A DNA stretch of 64,000 nucleotides from Sphingobacterium siyangense (GTDB lineage Bacteria; Bacteroidota; Bacteroidia; Sphingobacteriales; Sphingobacteriaceae), in assembly GCF_007830445.1 (NCBI RefSeq), contig NZ_VLKR01000025.1:1-64000 (forward strand), read 5' to 3'. Both the position numbers and the translations under genes were made by a program. Under the pieces are notes generated by a model that saw only the letters and a program-made list of their open reading frames with translations, ran no database searches and was not told the origin of the DNA. Below are positions 56,040-64,000 of this stretch, one piece after another; positions within the stretch are counted from its first letter, which is position 1, and the number at the start of each line of letters is the position of its first letter.

Positions 56040-56924
56040 CTAAATAACAGAATAGAGTGTTTGTTTATATTGCTGCACATATTCCTTTGGATTGCAGCCC
56101 ACAATTTGCTTAAAAACTCGGTTAAAATTAGTAATACTATTAAAGCCGCTGTTGTATGCAATAAACGAAACACTGTCTAGGTGTTCTTCGTTTAGTTGAT
56201 TACAAACTTCTTTGACTCTTATCCGGTTAAGATAGGTCACAAAAGTAACACCACAATGCTTTTTAAAATATCGACAAAATGCCTGCGGAGTAAGATTTGC
56301 ATGGTCAGCAACATCTTCCAGCGTAATTTCGTCTTTAAAGTGCTCCTTAATATAATTGCAGATGAAATTAATGCGATTTGATCCGTGCATCGTATCAAAG
56401 GCAACTTCTACCCGTTCGTTACAAAGTGCTTCCGCCTCCCGTGAAATATTTGCCAATGCTCGTAATAAATAGAAAAAGTGCATTAACTTATCCATCTGAT
56501 CAGCTGACTTCAATTGACAAACCCGTTCCGATATCTGCTCAAAATACGTTTCCGGCACCTTAAATCCTCTAGAGTTATTATAGATAAATTGATTCAGCGA
56601 TTCAAATTCATCCAAAGAAAATAGTGATTTCAGTTTACCATTGGGATCAAAAAAGATAGAAACAGAACGTGATTCATTGGAAAGACCATCTTGGGACGCA
56701 GACTTAAAAACATGTGGTTGATTCGCACCTAAAAAGAATATATCATTTTCCTTAAAGGGATGGAGCGTATCTTCAACAATCAAAATTCCACTACCCTTTT
56801 TTATCCACATTAACTGAGCCTCCTGATGACGATGAAAATAGGGATAGAAAGCTTCCAAAACATCTTCTTGCACAGTTAAACTTTGCCCTCGGGTTGTCGG
56901 CACGTTAAATTGAAGCGTTTTCAT
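56040..56924 (-). CDS. AraC-family transcriptional regulator
   Basis: This 294-residue cytoplasmic protein has an N-terminal cupin-like sensing domain (about 15-95: YPYFHRHQEAQLMWIKKGSGIL, LGANQPHVF). The C-terminal double HTH (about 195-290) reads ITLEDVADHANLTPQAFCRYFKKH, CNQLNEEHLDSVSFIAYNSGFNSITNFNRVFKQI and NPKEYVQQYK. It lies between the susC/susD operon (downstream, same strand) and the divergent peptidase genes. Repeated TTAACCCA sequences in both flanking intergenic regions could be its binding sites. The ligand is unknown; control of peptide or sugar uptake would fit the context. Confidence 0.92.
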   Translation of the reverse strand: MKTLQFNVPTTRGQSLTVQEDVLEAFYPYFHRHQEAQLMWIKKGSGILIVEDTLHPFKENDIFFLGANQPHVFKSASQDGLSNESRSVSIFFDPNGKLKSLFSLDEFESLNQFIYNNSRGFKVPETYFEQISERVCQLKSADQMDKLMHFFYLLRALANISREAEALCNERVEVAFDTMHGSNRINFICNYIKEHFKDEITLEDVADHANLTPQAFCRYFKKHCGVTFVTYLNRIRVKEVCNQLNEEHLDSVSFIAYNSGFNSITNFNRVFKQIVGCNPKEYVQQYKQTLYSVI

Positions 56925-57430
56925 AGTTTATTTAGTTTTATGTTTACTGTTTAGTAATATAAATATAACAACTACAATGGAAGATTACTTCTTGCAAACA
57001 AAACATAAAAATACTATACCAAAATATGTTTAGAATCCGACAATATTTAATAATCCCTAAGAAATACGCAAACCAAAACAGATAATTTACACCAAAAATT
57101 CATCAGCATAAAAAAAATGGGTTAAAATACAATTAGACTTTGATAAATTGTGCAAATTATTATTCAACAGAAAGGCTGAACTTTATTTAATTTCGTTGTT
57201 TGACCTTTTTAGAGACAAAATGGCGAGCATATTCATTTGTAACAACAGCAAACACCGCACTATCAAAGATAGACCTTTAAATAAATGATTTTGACATGCA
57301 TAAATTTTACGATATTCGTATTGGACAATAAACCGCTAGGTAGACAATTCTACTTCAAGCCGAAGCAGATTACAAACAATTCATGATTTTAGCACAACAG
57401 ACACAGTACCTCCTTTAATTCCCAAAACTT
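56925..57430. other. Divergent intergenic region between AraC and the M24 peptidase (506 bp)
   Basis: No ORF or RNA is recognisable. It must hold both divergent promoters, but no exact TAnnTTTG box is seen. One TGGGTTAA copy (57118-57125) matches, on the other strand, the TTAACCCA repeats upstream of susC. Confidence 0.4.
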
Positions 57431-58819
57431 ATGTTCAAAAAAGAAATATATCTTAATCGCCGAAATAATCTATTATCAAAGATCACGACTGGCAAAATTC
57501 TTTTGCTAGGCAGCATTGAAAATCCGATCAATTTTGAGCACAATACCTATCCCTTCCGTCAAGACAGTAGCTTTTTATATTATATCGGTATCAAAAGCCC
57601 ACGTTTGGCGGCTGTATTGGACACTGAAAAAAACGAGACCATACTATTTGGTGATGAAATGACCATTGACGATATTGTGTGGATGGGCCAACAGCAGACT
57701 TTAGCTGAAAAGGCTGACCTTTCCGGTATCAGCAAAATCCTGCCTTTCAATCAACTCTTTGACTATCTTAACAAAGGAAAACAGGAAGATGTTCACTACC
57801 TTCCTCCTTATCAGTCGCATAATAAGTTATTACTTGAGCAGCTAACCGGCCGTTCCGCAAATCAGCTCCAGCCCTCTGTGGCTTTGATTAAAGCTGTCGT
57901 TGCCCAGAGAAGTATCAAAACGGCAGAAGAAATTATCGAATTAGAGAAAGCCGTAGATATTGCTGTTGATATGCACCGCATTGCTATGCGAATGACAAAA
58001 CCTGATCGTTACGAATATCAGATCAGCAATGCCATGCAACATTTTGCGCAAGATCAGGGAACGTCCTTCTCCTATCCTCCGATAGTCACAAAACGGGGTG
58101 AAATTCTGCACAATCATATGCAATTTCACCAGCTTTATGAAGGTGATCTCCTGCTCAATGATTCGGGCGTAGAAACGGCCATGGGCTATGCTTCGGACCT
58201 GACCAGAACCTTTCCCGTAGGAAAACGTTTTACGGCTTTACAAGAGGAAATTTACCAGATTGTCTTACATGCGTTTAAATCTGCAGAGCAGCTGCTGACA
58301 TTCGGAATACGTTTTAAAGAAATACATTTAAAAGCCTGTGAAGCGCTTGTAGACGGACTTATACAAACCGGATTCATGAAAGGCAACGCACAAGATGCGG
58401 TCATGAATCACGCGCATGCGCTTTTCTTTCAATGCGGACTAGGCCATATGCTCGGTCTTGATGTGCATGATATGGAGGATCTTGGTGAACAATATGTTGG
58501 CTATACTGAAGCTGAGCCAAAAGATACCAAGACTTTTGGAATCAAATCGCTGCGGCTAGGTAAGAAATTGGAGGCTGGCAACGTGCTAACCGTTGAACCC
58601 GGCATCTATATTATTCCTGAATTAACGCAGCTTTGGGAACAGCAAAATTTACACAGGGACTTTATCAATTATGATTTCTTAAAAAAACATCTCGATTTCG
58701 GCGGGATTCGTATTGAAGATAATTATCTTATTGAAACAGATGGATACCGTCGTTTAGGAAAATACCTTGAACGCGAGATTCAGGAGATCTATCAACTCAA
58801 AGACAATCCAATTGATTAA
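57431..58819 (+). CDS. Xaa-Pro aminopeptidase (M24B)
   Basis: This 462-residue cytoplasmic metallopeptidase removes an N-terminal residue before proline. The N-terminal creatinase-like domain (about 1-160) contains PFRQDSSFLYYIG. The pita-bread domain carries the five metal ligands: Asp in LLNDSGVETAMGYASDLTRTFPVG (two), His in GLGHMLGLDVHDMEDLG, Glu in VEPGIYI and Glu in GGIRIEDNYLI. Length and motifs match PepP-type enzymes. It starts the plus-strand peptidase cluster, 78 bp ahead of an S9 peptidase, and would finish digestion of Pro-containing peptides. Confidence 0.94.
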   Translation: MFKKEIYLNRRNNLLSKITTGKILLLGSIENPINFEHNTYPFRQDSSFLYYIGIKSPRLAAVLDTEKNETILFGDEMTIDDIVWMGQQQTLAEKADLSGISKILPFNQLFDYLNKGKQEDVHYLPPYQSHNKLLLEQLTGRSANQLQPSVALIKAVVAQRSIKTAEEIIELEKAVDIAVDMHRIAMRMTKPDRYEYQISNAMQHFAQDQGTSFSYPPIVTKRGEILHNHMQFHQLYEGDLLLNDSGVETAMGYASDLTRTFPVGKRFTALQEEIYQIVLHAFKSAEQLLTFGIRFKEIHLKACEALVDGLIQTGFMKGNAQDAVMNHAHALFFQCGLGHMLGLDVHDMEDLGEQYVGYTEAEPKDTKTFGIKSLRLGKKLEAGNVLTVEPGIYIIPELTQLWEQQNLHRDFINYDFLKKHLDFGGIRIEDNYLIETDGYRRLGKYLEREIQEIYQLKDNPID

Positions 58820-58897
58820 TTAACGAACAACTCACATAATGATAAACCCAAAAAGTAAACTTAAATTCTTTTGGGGTCAACTCAAACAGATAAACAA

Positions 58898-61072
58898 ATG
58901 AACAGCATTAAACAGTCGATCTTTATTATTCTAATACTGATTTTTCAGGTTCCAGCTTCCCTTTTTCCGCAGCGACTCTGGACAGATCATGGTGATCAAT
59001 ATTATGAATTTTCCGACAAGGGAATAGAAATGGTCAACCCCAAAAATGGGGTGCGCTCCATCTTCCTTTCACAGCAATCGCTTATTCCGAAAGGAGCAAC
59101 AGCAGCCTTGAAAGTCGAAAATTTTTCCATTTCCAAAAACAAGGAGCTTATTTTGATCTATACCAATAGCAAAAGAGTATGGCGCGAGAATACAAGAGGC
59201 GATTATTGGGTTTACAACAAAAAGACCAATCAGCTGCAGCAACTAGGCCAAAAATTCCCGGCCTCACAACTGATGTTTGCGAAGTTTAACCCGCAAGCAG
59301 ATAAGGTCGCCTACGTCAATAAAGCCGACCATAATGTTTACGTGGAAGATCTCGCCAGTGGCAGCATCGTTTCCGTTACCAAAGATGGAACAGACCGTTT
59401 AATCAATGGTACTTTCGATTGGGTTTACGAGGAAGAATTTGGATGTAAAGATGGTTTCCGCTGGTCGCCCGACGGTGCTTCCATTGCTTATTGGAAGCTT
59501 GATGCCCGCAACATCCGTAATTTTCTGATGATCAACAATACGGATAGCCTCTACTCCTATACCATTCCCGTGGAGTATCCTAAAGTTGGACAATCGCCGA
59601 GTGCCTGTTCGATATGGACCTATGAAATCGCCACTGGAAAAAATACCATGCTGAATATCCCGGGAGATCCCAACCAGCACTATATTCCCCGCATGGAATG
59701 GTGTCTTGATAGCAAGCAGGTTATCCTAGAGCAGCTCAACAGAAAACAAAATGAGAGCAAAATCTATACCGTAGCTCTCTCCGATAATAAAGCGCAAAAC
59801 ATACATCAGGAGCAAAGCGACTCGTGGATTGATATCAAAGCACGATGGAACAACAACGATCCTTCGGGATGGGACTGGGTTCAAGGTGGCAAGGCCTTTA
59901 TCTGGGTCTCGGAAAAGGACGGCTGGCGCAAAATCTATCAGATTGATTTATCGGGCAACGAGAAGCTGGTTATGAAAGCGGACTATGATATGATCAATCT
60001 TGACTTTTTCGATCCGAAAAATGAAACGATTTATTTTACCGCCTCTCCAAGCAATGCAACGCAGAAGTATCTGTATAGTGTATCGACGAAAGGCGGAGTT
60101 CCAAAAAGACTGACCCCGGCCTCATACGAAGGCACCTGCGATTATGATATTTCAAAAGACGGTAAAATTGCCATCTTCAGCTTTAGCAACCGGGCTACAT
60201 TAAAACACAATGCCGTTATTGAGTTACCGACACACAAAATACTCGTAGACTTTGATTTTAAACGTGAAAAAAAAGTCAGCGATGGTATTGCCGAGTTTTT
60301 TAAAGTTAAAACAACGGACGGTATTGAGTTAGACGGCTGGATGGTAAAACCACTTGATTTCGATCCCAATAAAAGGTATCCTGTCGTCTTTATGGTCTAC
60401 GGCGAACCAGCATCACAAACTGTATTAGACAATTTCGGTGCAGGCTATAACAGTTTATATAAAGGAAATATGGCGCAGGATGGCTACATTTATATTTCTT
60501 TGGATAATCGCGGAACTCCTGCTCCTAAAGGCAGTTTGTGGCGAAAAAGCATCTACCGCAATATCGGGCAGCTCAATATTCGCGACCAGGCTTTGGCAAC
60601 ACAAGAAATCCTGAAATGGCCTTTTGTCGACAATTCACGTGTGGCCGTCTGGGGCTGGAGCGGTGGCGGATCAAGCACGCTGAACCTACTGGGACAATAT
60701 CCTCAAATCTATAAAACGGGTATCGCCATTGCAGCTGTAGCAAATCAGCTCCTTTACGACAACGTATATCAAGAACGCTACATGGGCCTCCCCCAAGAAA
60801 ATCTTGCAGACTTTGAAAACGGCTCTCCGCTGAAATATGCAAAAAACATCAAAGGTAATTTACTCTATATCCATGGAACCGGAGACGACAATGTGCATTA
60901 TCAAAATGCAGAAGTCCTGATCAATGAACTGATCAAAAATAACGTGCAGTTCCAGTTGATGTCTTACCCCAACCGCAGCCATTCGATCAGCGAGGGACAA
61001 GGTACACATGAACATTTAAAAACATTATTTACAAACTATCTAAAATTACATTGCCCTCCGGGTGGAAGATAG
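58898..61072 (+). CDS. S9 family dipeptidyl-peptidase IV-like protease
   Basis: I choose the ATG at 58898 (724 residues); a TTG nine codons earlier gives no better signal. A signal sequence (about 1-25, ILIFQVPASLFPQ) is followed by an eight-blade propeller DPPIV_N domain (about 90-450) that includes WVYEEEFGCKDGFRWSPDG, the Glu pair that binds the peptide N-terminus. The alpha/beta-hydrolase domain has the catalytic Ser in GWSGGGSS, Asp in GTGDDNVHYQN and His in NRSHSIS. It removes N-terminal dipeptides, preferring Pro or Ala in second position, in the periplasm. The stop is 22 bp before the M1 peptidase ATG. Confidence 0.94.
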   Translation: MNSIKQSIFIILILIFQVPASLFPQRLWTDHGDQYYEFSDKGIEMVNPKNGVRSIFLSQQSLIPKGATAALKVENFSISKNKELILIYTNSKRVWRENTRGDYWVYNKKTNQLQQLGQKFPASQLMFAKFNPQADKVAYVNKADHNVYVEDLASGSIVSVTKDGTDRLINGTFDWVYEEEFGCKDGFRWSPDGASIAYWKLDARNIRNFLMINNTDSLYSYTIPVEYPKVGQSPSACSIWTYEIATGKNTMLNIPGDPNQHYIPRMEWCLDSKQVILEQLNRKQNESKIYTVALSDNKAQNIHQEQSDSWIDIKARWNNNDPSGWDWVQGGKAFIWVSEKDGWRKIYQIDLSGNEKLVMKADYDMINLDFFDPKNETIYFTASPSNATQKYLYSVSTKGGVPKRLTPASYEGTCDYDISKDGKIAIFSFSNRATLKHNAVIELPTHKILVDFDFKREKKVSDGIAEFFKVKTTDGIELDGWMVKPLDFDPNKRYPVVFMVYGEPASQTVLDNFGAGYNSLYKGNMAQDGYIYISLDNRGTPAPKGSLWRKSIYRNIGQLNIRDQALATQEILKWPFVDNSRVAVWGWSGGGSSTLNLLGQYPQIYKTGIAIAAVANQLLYDNVYQERYMGLPQENLADFENGSPLKYAKNIKGNLLYIHGTGDDNVHYQNAEVLINELIKNNVQFQLMSYPNRSHSISEGQGTHEHLKTLFTNYLKLHCPPGGR

Positions 61073-61094
61073 ACCGAATAGTTATCATTTACAG

Positions 61095-62768
61095 ATGAAA
61101 AGAATACTATTATATGCATTGGGAACCTGCGGTCTACTGACCGCAGGCATACAGCAATCAGCGGCCCAGCTGATGAAAGAAAAAAATGAATTCACAAGAG
61201 CGGATTCACTGCGCGGATACCTGTCACCGCTGCGAACCTGCTACGATATCCAATACTACCATTTGGATGTTAAGGTAGATATAGACAATAAGTTTATTTC
61301 GGGTTCAAACCTTTTCCGTTTCAAGGCCACAACTGATTTTAATCGCCTGCAATTTGATCTTTTTGCAAATCTCAACGTAGACAAAGTCGTATATAAGGGG
61401 AAAGAACTTTCCTTTACCAGAGAACACAATGCTGTCTTTGTCGAATTTCCTGCGACTATCAAGAAAGGAATACAGGAAGAGTTTACGGTATATTACGAAG
61501 GCCATCCTACAGAAGCGGTCAAAGCTCCCTGGGACGGCGGCTTTGACTGGAAAAAAGATAGCAATGGAAAGCCATGGGTGGCCACGGCCTGCCAGGGTAT
61601 GGGTGCGAGTGTCTGGTGGCCAAACAAAGACCATCAATCCGATGAAGTGGATAGTATGCTGATTTCCATCGCTGTCCCGAAAGAGGTGATGAATGTTTCC
61701 AATGGACGTTTGGTCAAGGTAGAAAAGATGAAGGATGGTTACACCAAATACCACTGGAAAGTTGCCAATCCGATCAACAACTATAATGTCGCCATCAACA
61801 TCGGCGACTACGTTCATTTTAAGGAAAAATACAAAGGTGAAAAAGGGCCATTGGATATAGACTACTATATTTTGCGCGAAAACGATACGGCAGAAAAAAA
61901 AGCCCATCTTCAGAAAAACGCCAACCAGACCTTAGAAGCCTTTGAACATTGGTTTGGTCCATACCCATTCTATGAAGATGGCTATAAACTTGTTGAAACC
62001 TACCATACCGGCATGGAACACCAGAGTGCCATTGCCTATGGTAACCATTACCAGAATGGCTATCGCGGCGGGGATGCGTCGGGAACCGGCTGGGGACATA
62101 AATGGGATTTTATTGTGGTCCACGAATCTGGTCACGAATGGTTTGGCAACAATATTACTTCAGCTGATCTAGCCGATATGTGGATTCACGAAAGCTTCAC
62201 TAATTATTCCGAAGGCTTATTTATCGACTATTTCTATGGTAAGGAAGCCAGCCAGGCTTACGCCCATGGTATCCGGAGCGGGATCCAAAATGATAGCCCC
62301 ATCCAGGGCCCTTACCATGTAAATAAAGAGGGATCTGGGGATATGTATCCCAAAGGCGGTGTTATGCTTAACATGATCCGTACGATGATCGACAATGATG
62401 AAAAGTGGCGGAATATTCTGCGGGGATTAAACAGCAAGTTTTATCACCAACAAGTCGATTATACTGATGTTGTCAACTACGTAAGCCAGCAGTCCGGCCT
62501 AGACCTGCTGAAAGTGTTTGAACAGTATGTAAAGCATACTGCCATTCCTACACTGGAAATCAAACAAGATCCTTCAGGCAGAATATTGGGCCGCTGGATC
62601 AGCGAAGTCAAAGGCTTCCATATGCCCATACATATTGGCGTAAAAGGTCAAAAAAGAGAACTTATCCAGTTGGACCAACATTTCAGACCGATTAAAGTAG
62701 CCGGTTTAACGAAAGAGAATATCGATATTGATACGTTTAACTATTATGTCGGCGTATTGTTCGAATAA
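61095..62768 (+). CDS. M1 family aminopeptidase
   Basis: The protein has 557 residues from the ATG at 61095, which gives a clean signal peptide (ILLYALGTCGLLTAG, ending SAAQ). A GTG at 61062 would overlap the S9 gene and add residues before the signal. The beta-sandwich domain leads to GMEHQSAIAYGN, the family's GxMEN-like exopeptidase motif in the form GMEHQ. The zinc site follows as VVHESGHEWFGNN with the third ligand Glu in WIHESFTNYSEG. It is shorter than the usual 850-residue M1 enzymes and lacks most of the C-terminal helical domain, as is common for exported Bacteroidota members. It would trim peptides from the N-terminus in the periplasm. Confidence 0.93.
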   Translation: MKRILLYALGTCGLLTAGIQQSAAQLMKEKNEFTRADSLRGYLSPLRTCYDIQYYHLDVKVDIDNKFISGSNLFRFKATTDFNRLQFDLFANLNVDKVVYKGKELSFTREHNAVFVEFPATIKKGIQEEFTVYYEGHPTEAVKAPWDGGFDWKKDSNGKPWVATACQGMGASVWWPNKDHQSDEVDSMLISIAVPKEVMNVSNGRLVKVEKMKDGYTKYHWKVANPINNYNVAINIGDYVHFKEKYKGEKGPLDIDYYILRENDTAEKKAHLQKNANQTLEAFEHWFGPYPFYEDGYKLVETYHTGMEHQSAIAYGNHYQNGYRGGDASGTGWGHKWDFIVVHESGHEWFGNNITSADLADMWIHESFTNYSEGLFIDYFYGKEASQAYAHGIRSGIQNDSPIQGPYHVNKEGSGDMYPKGGVMLNMIRTMIDNDEKWRNILRGLNSKFYHQQVDYTDVVNYVSQQSGLDLLKVFEQYVKHTAIPTLEIKQDPSGRILGRWISEVKGFHMPIHIGVKGQKRELIQLDQHFRPIKVAGLTKENIDIDTFNYYVGVLFE

Positions 62769-62800
62769 AAACAGCTTCAACGTTACCAACATGAAATAAA

Positions 62801-62841
62801 CACAGCGCCCCAGAAAGTTAGCTACTTTCCGGGGCGCTGTG
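62801..62841. terminator. Bidirectional terminator between the peptidase genes
   Basis: An 18-bp stem with one mismatch (62801-62818 with 62824-62841) has a 5-nt loop, followed by TTTTT and preceded by AATAAA. It serves the M1 gene on the plus strand and the small ORF on the minus strand. Confidence 0.88.
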
Positions 62842-62855
62842 TTTTTGAACCACTC

Positions 62856-62993
62856 TTATCGCTTCATACCTATTCCCAATTGAAATAAAACCTTCATGAC
62901 TTCGCAGACACCAACAGCAATAAAAGCATACCGAAGGTCCTTTCTGGCCAATAAGATCAGACTCGTCAAAAAAAGCAGGAAATAGGCCTGCAT
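62856..62993 (-). CDS. Small membrane protein, 45 residues, unknown
   Basis: An ATG at 62993 gives MQAYFLLFLTSLILLARKD, then LRYAFIAVGVCEVMKVLFQ and a basic end GMKR. Two hydrophobic segments separated by a charged turn suggest a hairpin membrane protein. It lies 26 bp after the S9 peptidase stop on the same strand and ends 15 bp before the shared terminator, so it is likely the last gene of that operon. I do not recognise a family. The organised position and composition favour a real gene, but chance is possible at this length. Confidence 0.5.
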   Translation of the reverse strand: MQAYFLLFLTSLILLARKDLRYAFIAVGVCEVMKVLFQLGIGMKR

Positions 62994-63019
62994 TAGCGGA
63001 TTATTGTTCTAATGAAAGA

Positions 63020-64000
63020 TCAATACTGATTCCAGGCAGGCGGATCTACGCCAAGAAGATGTTTTACAAAATAGTCCCTTCTTTTTCGTTCACCATAATC
63101 TCCCCCGGAAGAATGCCCCATTCCAGGAACCATGATAAAATCATGATTCTTACGCGCTTTAATCAAAGCATCAACCAATTGGAAAGTGGATGAAGGATCC
63201 ACATTATCATCAAGTTCTCCAACAATCAGCAAAAGATTTCCTTCCAGCTTAGCGGCATTTTCAATATTAGAGCTAGCCGCATATTCAGGACCTACAGGCC
63301 AGCCCATCCATTGCTCGTTCCACCATATTTTATCCATTCGGTTATCGTGACAACCACAGGAGGAAACGCCAACTTTGTAAAACTCGGGATGGAATAACAG
63401 CGCTCCGGTTGAACTTTGCCCCCCGGCAGATGTGCCATAGATCCCTACCCTGCCGATATCCATGTATTTATATTGTTTTGACGCGGCCTGCATCCAGGCA
63501 ATTCGATCCGGAAAGCCCGCATCTTTCAGGTTTTTCCAACAGACATCATGGAAAGCCTTCGAACGATTTGAGGTCCCCATCCCGTCGATCTGCACCACAA
63601 TAAAGCCCAATTCAGCGAGTTCGTACATCCCGCTCGGGTTGCTGTAAAATGATTTTGGTACGAAAGAACTATGCGGTCCCGCATAAATGTATTCGATGAC
63701 AGGATAGCTTTTAGCAGGATCAAAATTCGTCGGCCGAATAATAATCCCCCAGATATCCGTTGCGCCATCACGTCCCTTAGCTTTAAAAACCTCCGGTGCA
63801 CGCCACCCTGCAGCTTCGAGCAGACTACTGTTTGTTTTCTCCAGCTCCATGATAAGACGGCCATTTTTGTCGCGCAATACTGAAATTGGCGGCTGATCGA
63901 CCCGGGAATACGTATCCACAAACTGCGAATAGTCTTTATTGAAAAAAGCTTGATGATTTGCATTTTCTTCGGTCAGCAGTTTTAAGCCCTTTCCGTCTAA
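63020..64000 (-). CDS. S9 family peptidase (DPP IV-like), C-terminal part
   Basis: The frame is open to the window edge (326 residues seen), so the N-terminal propeller is missing. The catalytic domain is complete: VIEYIYAGPHSSFVP, the nucleophile Ser in YGTSAGGQSST, the Asp in VGELDDNVDPSS and the His in GMGHSSGGD. The Cys-rich GVSSCGCHDNRMDKIWWNEQWMG segment after the nucleophile helix is typical of this S9 group. It converges with the M1 gene. It is the second S9 peptidase in this stretch but not a close copy of the first, judging from the different active-site surroundings. Confidence 0.92.
   Translation of the reverse strand, partial: LDGKGLKLLTEENANHQAFFNKDYSQFVDTYSRVDQPPISVLRDKNGRLIMELEKTNSSLLEAAGWRAPEVFKAKGRDGATDIWGIIIRPTNFDPAKSYPVIEYIYAGPHSSFVPKSFYSNPSGMYELAELGFIVVQIDGMGTSNRSKAFHDVCWKNLKDAGFPDRIAWMQAASKQYKYMDIGRVGIYGTSAGGQSSTGALLFHPEFYKVGVSSCGCHDNRMDKIWWNEQWMGWPVGPEYAASSNIENAAKLEGNLLLIVGELDDNVDPSSTFQLVDALIKARKNHDFIMVPGMGHSSGGDYGERKRRDYFVKHLLGVDPPAWNQY

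Noticed and set aside
61305..61907. 200-codon open frame on the minus strand inside the M1 peptidase gene
   Set aside because: Fully antisense to a gene with clear HEXXH motifs; composition is that of a shadow frame with no recognisable motifs.

Overview
The window looks like a chromosomal segment from a Sphingobacterium-like member of the Bacteroidota. This is inferred from the moderate-to-low GC, four SusC/SusD-type pairs, a hybrid two-component system, Bacteroidota-type promoters (TTG, about 20 nt, then TAnnTTTG) and the absence of regular strong Shine-Dalgarno sequences. The genus is an inference and no 16S gene is present.

Layout. (1) 1-222: the 5' part of an IS5-family transposase, cut by the window edge, followed by a small membrane ORF. 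(2) 796-20240, all on the minus strand: one long polysaccharide utilisation operon read as SusC, SusD, GH29, GH2, GH95, a PL38-like lyase, a GH88 plus beta-helix fusion, and a hybrid two-component regulator as last gene. The enzyme set suggests an unsulfated, fucosylated, glucuronic-acid-containing galactose polymer. (3) 20512-32117, plus strand: a one-chain membrane regulator with a LuxR-type HTH, then SusC, SusD, a GH144-like endo-glucanase and a GH3 beta-glucosidase, most likely for beta-1,2-glucan. (4) 32201-38350, minus strand: a sulfatase with a SusD and a SusC split by a frameshift. A 36-codon ORF and a strong hairpin lie in the SusC leader. (5) 38789-45038: a diheme cytochrome c, cytochrome bd oxidase CydAB, and a NarL-type two-component pair. 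(6) 45393-47886: sodA, a DUF2480 gene and an FMN reductase in an operon facing a SufR-like Fe-S regulator across a 32-bp perfect palindrome. (7) 47971-49864: a TetR regulator and a KAS II (FabF) gene, with matching dyad sites in front of each. (8) 50632-64000: a SusC/SusD pair, an AraC regulator and four peptidases (M24, S9, M1, S9), which together look like a peptide acquisition locus.

The most unusual item is a pair of 73-nt elements (654-726 and 49918-49990) that are identical at 71 of 73 positions and lie about 49 kb apart. Each has a TAnnTTTG promoter box a few bases upstream and ends in the same hairpin with a T-run, while the flanking DNA is unrelated. They look like two copies of a short C-rich-loop small RNA gene. 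Each copy lies within about 600 bp of insertion-sequence debris.

All functions are read from sequence motifs and family knowledge. No database search was possible.
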